The position numbers and the translations under genes are program-made. Shown here in pieces: positions 59,010 to 64,000 of a DNA stretch of 64,000 bases (the stretch's first letter is position 1; every line of letters starts with the position of its first letter). The DNA is from Microbispora oryzae (GTDB taxonomy: Bacteria; Actinomycetota; Actinomycetes; Streptosporangiales; Streptosporangiaceae), in the NCBI RefSeq assembly GCF_017896165.1, contig NZ_JAFCNB010000001.1, positions 434,001 to 498,000 on the forward strand, given 5' to 3'. The notes under the pieces are model-generated. The model had not been told where the DNA came from, made no database searches, and saw nothing but the letters and a program-made list of their open reading frames with translations.

Positions 59010-60218
59010 CTATGAAGCCGCGTGTTCTCGCTGGAACAGCGCGGCGACGGCGGCCAGGACGAGCAGCACGGCCGACAGCCACAGGCCGCGGGCGATGCCG
59101 CCGTCCCCATCGGAAAGCAGGCCCGACAGCAGCGGCCCGACGGCCTGGCCGACGGAGAACGCGACGGTCAGCAGGGCGATGCCCGCCGTCCACCCCGACG
59201 CGGGAAGCATGCGCCTGGCGATCACCGTGGCGGCCGTCGGCCCGGCCATGAAACTCGCCCCGAAGATCACCGCTGACACCAGGGCGGCGGGCACGCCCGC
59301 CGGCATGAGCAGCACCGGCAGCACCCCGAGGAACACCAGGGCCGCCACCAGCGCGGGCGCCCGGCCGCCGCGCAGGGCTCCCGCGACGTGCGCCCACACG
59401 GCGAGCGTGGCGGCGACCGAGGCGACACCGAGCACGACGAAGAACAGCGCGGTCGTGGACGAGCCCAGCCCCTGGGACTTGAGCAGCGCGATGACGAACG
59501 TCATGTAACTGACGTAGCCCGCGCCGTACAGCACGTACCAGATGAACGTCGGCAGCAGGCGGCGCGCCTGACCGCCGGCCAGCAGGGCCGCGTGCGCGCC
59601 GGTCGCCTCGGGCACCGCGCGGGCGCCGAGCCAGGCCGGCAGCAGCGCGACGACGGCCAGCGACCCCATGAGCAGCCAGCCGAGCCGCCACCCGCTGTCG
59701 CCGCCGGCCAGCGCGGCGGGCACCACGAGGCCCGATATCACCACGCCGATGCCGACGCCCGCCATGTAGACGGCCACCAGCGAGGCCGAGCGGCGCTGGA
59801 CGGCCCCGGAGGCGATGCGCGCGGCCAGCGCGGATCCGACGACGAACGCCACGGCCGTGGTGAAGCCGCCGATGAAGCGCAGAGCCAGCAGGACGGCCAT
59901 GGTCGCCGTCGCCGCGGTCGCGAGCAGCGCCAGGGCGCTCACGGCCAGCCCGCCCACGAAGGCGGCCCTGCCCCCGAGCCGCCTGGCCCAGTGGGCGGCG
60001 GTGGCCGCTCCGAGGATGTAGCCGAGGGCGTTGGCGGTGTTCATGCCGCCCGCCTGGGCGTAGGTCCAGTGCAGTTCCTGGTGCATGGGCGGGAGCAGCA
60101 GCGCGTAGGCGAACCGGGTGAATCCCAGCGCCACGACCGGGCCCGCGGCCAGGCCGAGCGCGATCGTCGCCTGCCGGAGCGCCCCGGCCTGCCGCGCGGG
60201 GACGGAGACGGCGGTCAT
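59010..60218 (-). CDS. YbfB/YjiJ family MFS transporter
   Basis: A 402-residue MFS permease with 12 helices of the YbfB/YjiJ type. VALGFTRFAYALLLPPMHQELHW and AQAGGMNTANALGYILGA mark helices 1-2, with VFLGVLPVLLMPAGVPAALV toward the middle. GTG/ATG choice: ATG at 60218 follows GAGGGGG, and an earlier ATG at 60281 is not needed. Substrate is unknown. Confidence 0.85.
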   Translation of the reverse strand: MTAVSVPARQAGALRQATIALGLAAGPVVALGFTRFAYALLLPPMHQELHWTYAQAGGMNTANALGYILGAATAAHWARRLGGRAAFVGGLAVSALALLATAATATMAVLLALRFIGGFTTAVAFVVGSALAARIASGAVQRRSASLVAVYMAGVGIGVVISGLVVPAALAGGDSGWRLGWLLMGSLAVVALLPAWLGARAVPEATGAHAALLAGGQARRLLPTFIWYVLYGAGYVSYMTFVIALLKSQGLGSSTTALFFVVLGVASVAATLAVWAHVAGALRGGRAPALVAALVFLGVLPVLLMPAGVPAALVSAVIFGASFMAGPTAATVIARRMLPASGWTAGIALLTVAFSVGQAVGPLLSGLLSDGDGGIARGLWLSAVLLVLAAVAALFQREHAAS

Positions 60219-60458
60219 GCCCGGCCCCCTCGCAGTACCTGACCCATCATGATCGTGGTCTCCTCTCGTCTCGGGTGTCACGAGAGGTCAAGCCGGCGGA
60301 CGGCCGGAACGATGGCCGTCGTTCGGGCCGCGATCTCCTCGGATCCGGCCGCACGCGCGGCGATCACGGGCGAGGTTGAGACGGCCAGGATCGCGTCCCG
60401 TCATTTCCGGTGAAACCGACACGTGATCTCTGGAGCGTCCTGACGTAAGCTCCGGATC

Positions 60459-60686
60459 ATGAGGCATGAGCCGCTGTCCTGTCCCCTGTGCTCCACGAAT
60501 ATGGAGGAGGGGGTCGTGGTGGGAAGGTCGCCCGGCGTGAAGTTCAAGAAGCGGACGACCGTGTTCGGAGATCTCGGTGGCGAGCTCCTGACCACCGGCA
60601 TCTTCAATCACAGCGTCGAGGCGCTGCGCTGCGACAACTGCGGCACGGTGGTCATCCCGGGACGCGCGGTCTCGTCGAACTCCTGA
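60459..60686 (+). CDS. Small zinc ribbon protein (DUF6487-like)
   Basis: A 75-residue protein with two Cys pairs: CPLCSTNMEEGVVVGRSPGVKF and LRCDNCGTVVIPG, a zinc ribbon. I recall such small proteins as DUF6487. The middle, FGDLGGELLTTGIFN, links the knuckles. There is no other feature. ATG at 60459 with a weak ribosome site. Function unknown. Confidence 0.75.
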   Translation: MRHEPLSCPLCSTNMEEGVVVGRSPGVKFKKRTTVFGDLGGELLTTGIFNHSVEALRCDNCGTVVIPGRAVSSNS

Positions 60687-60786
60687 CGGCGCGCTCCCCC
60701 GCGCCATCATCGGAGCCCGTACGGCTCGTGGAGGGCCGTTTCCGGGGAGACTCGTGACAAGCGAGACTCCGAGGGAGGGGCATACG

Positions 60787-61698
60787 GTGGCTACCGAGGA
60801 GATCGGGACGACGCGGGCTGGCGCCGAGGGCCGCGGAGAGCCCGCGTACCTGCGCCGGCGGCCCGCTCCGGCGCTTCGGCCACTGGTCGCCTGGTACTCC
60901 GGCTACCGCATGGCCGGCACGCCCGGGACCGTCCACCGGGGGCTGCCCTCGCCGTACCTGACCATGATCGTCACGCTCGACGATCCGCTGGTGATCGCGG
61001 CGCATCCCGATCCACACATCCCGCCGGGGTCCTACGACACGCTCGTCGGCGGTCTGCACACGACGCCCGCGCTGATCGCCAACGACGGGCGGCAGTCGGG
61101 CGTCCAGCTCGCTCTCACGCCCCTCGGCGCGCGGGCGCTGCTCGGCACGCCCGCCGGGGAGCTGTCCGGGCTCGACGTGGACGGCGCCGACGTCCTCGGC
61201 CCGCTGGCCGGCGAGCTGCGCGAACGGCTGCTCTGGGCACGCGGGTGGGAGCAGCGCTTCGCGGTCCTCGACACCGCCCTGTCCCGGCGGGCCCGGCTCA
61301 CGCGGGAGCAGCCCGCACAGGTCGCGCGGGCGTGGCGGCGGATGCTGGCGTCCGGCGGAGACGTGACGGTGTCCGGCCTGGCCCGTGAGGTCGGCTGGAG
61401 CACCAGGCACCTCAACGGCCGCTTCCGCGAGGAGATCGGCCTGCCCCCCAAGGAGGCCGCGCGGGTCGTGCGCTTCGACCGGGTCAGGCGGAGGCTGCAG
61501 AGCGCGGCCGGCTCCGGCTCGCGGCCGCTCCTGGCCGACGCGGCCGCCGCCTGCGGCTACTACGACCAGGCCCACCTCGCCCGCGAGTTCGGCGCGTTCG
61601 CCGGGTGCTCCCCCAGCCGGTGGCTGGCGGAGGAGGGCGGTCAGTTCCGAAACGTCCAAGTCACCGGCCACGGTGGGGCGGCAGACTCAGCGATATGA
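60787..61698 (+). CDS. AraC family regulator
   Basis: A 303-residue AraC-type regulator. N-terminal sensor part (about 1-190, LRRRPAPALRPLVAWYSGYRM, GVQLALTPLGARALLG) and C-terminal HTH: VSGLAREVGWSTRHLNGRFREEIGLPPKEAARVVRFDR and LADAAAACGYYDQAHLAREFGAFAG in blocks. GTG at 60787 has GGGAGGGG six bases ahead, and GTG at 60754 (GGGGAG) is also possible. The stop overlaps the following VOC gene start in ATGA, so the two are coupled. It likely regulates that gene. Confidence 0.88.
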   Translation: MATEEIGTTRAGAEGRGEPAYLRRRPAPALRPLVAWYSGYRMAGTPGTVHRGLPSPYLTMIVTLDDPLVIAAHPDPHIPPGSYDTLVGGLHTTPALIANDGRQSGVQLALTPLGARALLGTPAGELSGLDVDGADVLGPLAGELRERLLWARGWEQRFAVLDTALSRRARLTREQPAQVARAWRRMLASGGDVTVSGLAREVGWSTRHLNGRFREEIGLPPKEAARVVRFDRVRRRLQSAAGSGSRPLLADAAAACGYYDQAHLAREFGAFAGCSPSRWLAEEGGQFRNVQVTGHGGAADSAI

Positions 61699-62117
61699 CC
61701 GACACCACAACACCATCACCGCAGGTCTGGCCGACCCTTCGGGCCCGCGACGCGCGCGCCCTGATCCGTTTCCTCGTCGACGCCTTCGGCTTCGAGGAGA
61801 CCGCCGTGTACGGCGAGGGCGACAGGGTGGAGCACGCCCAGCTCTCGTGGCCGCCCGGCGGCGGGATCATGCTGGGCTCGGTCCGGGACGACCCGGACGA
61901 CGGCTGGAAGCTCGCACCCGGCTCCTTCGGCGCCTACGCCGTCACCGGCGATCCCGACGCGCTGTACGCGCGGGCGACCGCGGCGGGAGCGCGGGTCATC
62001 CGGGAGCTTCAGGACACCGGCTACGGCTCCCGCGAGTTCGCGGTGCGCGACCCGGAGGGCAACCTCTGGTCGTTCGGCACCTATCGCGGCGAGCCGCGCA
62101 CGGCGCCCGAGGCGTAG
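61695..62117 (+). CDS. VOC family (glyoxalase-like) protein
   Basis: A 140-residue vicinal-oxygen-chelate fold protein. ALIRFLVDAFGFEETAVYGEGDRVEHAQLSW opens the first module, GGIMLG and FGAYAVTGDPDALYARATAAGARVI are central, and SREFAVRDPEGNLWSFGTYRG closes it. The metal-site residues are in the usual places. Enzyme activity is unknown. It is coupled to the AraC gene by a 4-base overlap. Confidence 0.85.
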   Translation: MTDTTTPSPQVWPTLRARDARALIRFLVDAFGFEETAVYGEGDRVEHAQLSWPPGGGIMLGSVRDDPDDGWKLAPGSFGAYAVTGDPDALYARATAAGARVIRELQDTGYGSREFAVRDPEGNLWSFGTYRGEPRTAPEA

Positions 62118-62122
62118 CCCCC

Positions 62123-62141
62123 CCGCCGTCGGGTACGGCGG
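62123..62141 (+). terminator. Hairpin after VOC gene
   Basis: CCGCCGT and ACGGCGG with a CGGGT loop, six bases after the stop. Confidence 0.5.
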
Positions 62142-62200
62142 AGGCCGCGGGAGTCGCTACCCTACGTACGACCCCCGCGCTTGTTGAGGAGTGTGCGATC

Positions 62201-63322
62201 GTGCGCGTTGTTGACGCTTTCCGCGAGGCCTACGGCACCGAGCCCGCCGGGGTCTGGCACGCCCCCGGGAGGGTCAACCTGATGGGCGAGCACACGGACT
62301 ACAACGACGGCTTCGTGCTGCCGTTCGCGGTTCCCTGGGGCGCCACCGCCGCGGTCGCCCCGCGCACGGACGGCGTGGTCCGGGTCATGTCCCTGCAGGC
62401 GCCGGGAGAGAGCCAGGCGGTGGACGACCTCGACGAGGCGCGCGGCTGGGCCCGCTACGCGGTGGGCGTCGTGTGGGCGATGCGGGACCGCGGCCTCCCG
62501 GTGAAGGGCGCGGACGTCGCCGTCGACGGCGACGTGCCGCAGGGCGCCGGCCTGTCCTCGAGCGCGGCCCTGGAGATCGTCGTCGCGCTCGCGCTGAACG
62601 ACCTCTACGACCTCGGCCTGGAGCGCATGGAGCTGGCCAGAATCGGGCAGCGGGCCGAGAACGACTTCGTCGGCATGCCCTGCGGGATCATGGACCAGGC
62701 GACCTCCGCCCTGGGCAGGGAGGGCCACGCCCTCTTCCTCGACTGCCGCTCGCTGGCGAGCCGGCCGATCCCGTTCGACCTGTCCACACACGGCATGCGG
62801 ATTCTGATCATCAACACCGGCGTCCACCACGAGCTGGCCGACGGCCAGTACGCCAAGCGCCGTCAGGAGTGCGAGAGCGCCGCCAAGCACCTCGGCGTAC
62901 CCGCTCTGCGCGACGTCACCGACCTCGCCGCCGCCCTCCAGCGGCTCACCGGGCCCGAGCGGGACCGGACGCAGCACATCGTCACGGAGAACCACCGGGT
63001 CGAGGCGATGGTCGGGCTGCTGCGCGCCGGGGCCGTCCAGGAGATCGGCGCGGTGCTGAACGCCTCCCACATCTCGATGCGCGACCAGTTCCAGATCTCC
63101 TGCGCCGAACTGGACGTCGCCGTCGAGTCCGCGATCAAGGGGGGTGCCCGCGGCGCCCGCATGACCGGCGGCGGCTTCGGCGGCTCGGCGATCGCGCTCG
63201 TCGCAGACGACCGGGTGGACTCCGTGCGGGCCAGGGTGCTGGCGGCCTACGAGGAGCGGGGCTGGGCCCCGCCGACGTTCTACTCCGCCACCCCCGCGGC
63301 CGGGGCGCGCAGGATCCGCTGA
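62201..63322 (+). CDS. galK: Galactokinase
   Basis: Galactokinase, 373 residues, phosphorylating galactose to galactose-1-phosphate for the Leloir pathway. GRVNLMGEHTDYNDGFVLP is the GHMP signature, VPQGAGLSSSAALEIVVAL is the ATP-binding block, and ARMTGGGFGGSAIALV is motif 3. GTG at 62201 follows GAGGAG at about 10 bases, and upstream frame is open but not family-like. No galT or galE is next to it. A hypothetical gene follows. Confidence 0.95.
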   Translation: MRVVDAFREAYGTEPAGVWHAPGRVNLMGEHTDYNDGFVLPFAVPWGATAAVAPRTDGVVRVMSLQAPGESQAVDDLDEARGWARYAVGVVWAMRDRGLPVKGADVAVDGDVPQGAGLSSSAALEIVVALALNDLYDLGLERMELARIGQRAENDFVGMPCGIMDQATSALGREGHALFLDCRSLASRPIPFDLSTHGMRILIINTGVHHELADGQYAKRRQECESAAKHLGVPALRDVTDLAAALQRLTGPERDRTQHIVTENHRVEAMVGLLRAGAVQEIGAVLNASHISMRDQFQISCAELDVAVESAIKGGARGARMTGGGFGGSAIALVADDRVDSVRARVLAAYEERGWAPPTFYSATPAAGARRIR

Positions 63323-63340
63323 CCCCCGCGCCGCCGCGAC

Positions 63341-63985
63341 GTGGACTCCAGTGGGCAGGTCGAGGGAACGGTCAGGCGCCTGGCCGCCCAGGTGTACCGC
63401 GCCTTGCACGGGAACGGCCTCCAGGCCGAGCCCGTGGTCGAGCTCGCCTGCCTGATGGAGGAACTCGGCTTGAGCGGCCCGGCCGTACGAGAGATCTTGG
63501 AGCGCCGGCCGGTGGATCTGAGCCCTTCGGACGTCGACCGCCTCGGGCGGGGCCTGCTTGAGCTGATGGACTTCGAGCATGGCTTCGACCTGGAGCCCGG
63601 CTTGTGGGAGACCCTGGAGAGCGCGGTCGAGGCCGTCGAGCGCGACCTCCGCTCCTCCGGAATCGAGGGGGCGCTGAGGATCACGATGCCGGACTGGGAC
63701 GACCATGGATGCGCCCGGGTGGAATTCCGCGGCGCCTGTGGCTCGCCTCCCATCTGGCCGAGCACCGGCAGGGACGCCGAAGTCGCGCTCGCCGAGGTCG
63801 CCGACGCCGCTCAGGACGTCGTCATGGATGTCGTCTGGACCGTGTGGCCGACCTGCCCCGACCATCGGCTCGGCCTGCACGCCGCGCTGGTGGAGGGGGC
63901 CGCCGTATGGCGGTGCGCGGGCGCCGGCACGCATACGGCCGCCACGATAGGTGACCTGCCACGGCCACGGCGACCGCACCGGTAA
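63341..63985 (+). CDS. Hypothetical protein (214 aa)
   Basis: A 214-residue protein without a recognised family. RLAAQVYRALHGNGLQAEPVVELACLMEELGL and LEPGLWETLESAVEAVERDLRSSGIEGAL are helical, and an unusual Cys-containing part, VVWTVWPTCPDHRLGLHAALVEG, is near the C terminus. It has no signal or membrane helix. GTG at 63341 is 19 bases after galK, so they may be co-transcribed. Function not proposed. Confidence 0.65.
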   Translation: MDSSGQVEGTVRRLAAQVYRALHGNGLQAEPVVELACLMEELGLSGPAVREILERRPVDLSPSDVDRLGRGLLELMDFEHGFDLEPGLWETLESAVEAVERDLRSSGIEGALRITMPDWDDHGCARVEFRGACGSPPIWPSTGRDAEVALAEVADAAQDVVMDVVWTVWPTCPDHRLGLHAALVEGAAVWRCAGAGTHTAATIGDLPRPRRPHR

Positions 63986-64000
63986 CGGCCGTAATGCACG

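Overview
This is a high-GC actinobacterial chromosome segment with codon positions strongly biased to G/C, GTG starts and many convergent or 1-4 base gene junctions. Gene content suggests a soil or plant-litter filamentous actinomycete. The indicators are a WhiJ-type XRE/DUF397/ATPase trio, SARP regulators, GlxA regulators, actinobacterial DUF families, and secreted xyloglucanase, xylanase and GH2 enzymes with CBM2 or ricin modules. Family Streptosporangiaceae (order Streptosporangiales) is my best guess, by inference only. There is no ribosomal RNA, no complete insertion sequence, no prophage, no CRISPR array and no biosynthetic megasynthase. One tRNA is present.

Layout. 0-7 kb: alanine dehydrogenase, two small membrane/secreted DUF proteins (DUF3105, DUF305), threonine aldolase, an SDR and a large DUF6421-like protein. 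7-11 kb: a membrane pair, an inactive-looking trypsin-fold protein with a C-terminal zinc ribbon followed by a Ser/Thr kinase. 10.8-13.6 kb: adenosylcobinamide amidohydrolase (CbiZ) with an internal 18-bp repeat expansion, a Gfo/Idh/MocA oxidoreductase, a histidine phosphatase and a small unknown. 13.7-15.4 kb: DUF397, XRE-DUF5753 and a divergent anti-sigma-type ATPase. 15.8-20.3 kb: helicase-associated protein, endonuclease/phosphatase and GlxA regulator. 20.3-27.8 kb: APC permease, a scar where an AraC/MFS divergent pair has collapsed by deletion, a secreted RlpA-like protein, a GroES-like protein, an M20 amidohydrolase, an MFS exporter, a LysR regulator and a PGPGW membrane protein.

28-36.8 kb: the overlapping pta-ackA operon, a GH74 xyloglucanase with CBM2, a patatin, and a divergent LysR/SRPBCC pair. 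37-40 kb: a sodium:solute symporter with a small membrane partner, and an orphan sugar-binding lipoprotein. 40.5-46 kb: tRNA-Met(CAT), an IS630 relic, a GH2/ricin secreted hydrolase and a decayed lectin/DUF11-type gene. Two near-identical 29-bp direct repeats enclose most of this block. 45.9-53.4 kb: a STAND regulator (XRE-NB-ARC-TPR), small unknowns, a reductase-like SDR, a GH30 xylanase with CBM2 and a palindromic operator, and a TetR regulator. 53.4-57 kb: two divergent SARP regulators, one fused to a P-loop ATPase and an additional C-terminal domain. 57-64 kb: hemerythrin, MarR with a clear palindromic operator before a deazaflavin-type oxidoreductase, an MFS permease, a small zinc ribbon protein, an AraC regulator, a VOC protein, galactokinase and a hypothetical protein.

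Working together. GH74, GH2 and GH30 form a dispersed hemicellulose-degrading set. The sugar-binding lipoprotein, the symporter and galactokinase could handle released sugars, but no shared operon or operator ties them together. Pta and AckA give overflow acetate metabolism. Much of the rest is regulator-plus-target pairs. Nothing here is a proven new system. The best candidates for novelty are the SARP-ATPase-C-domain fusion with its divergent SARP, the pseudoprotease/zinc-ribbon/kinase pair, and the glutamine-amidotransferase-like/DUF6421 protein.
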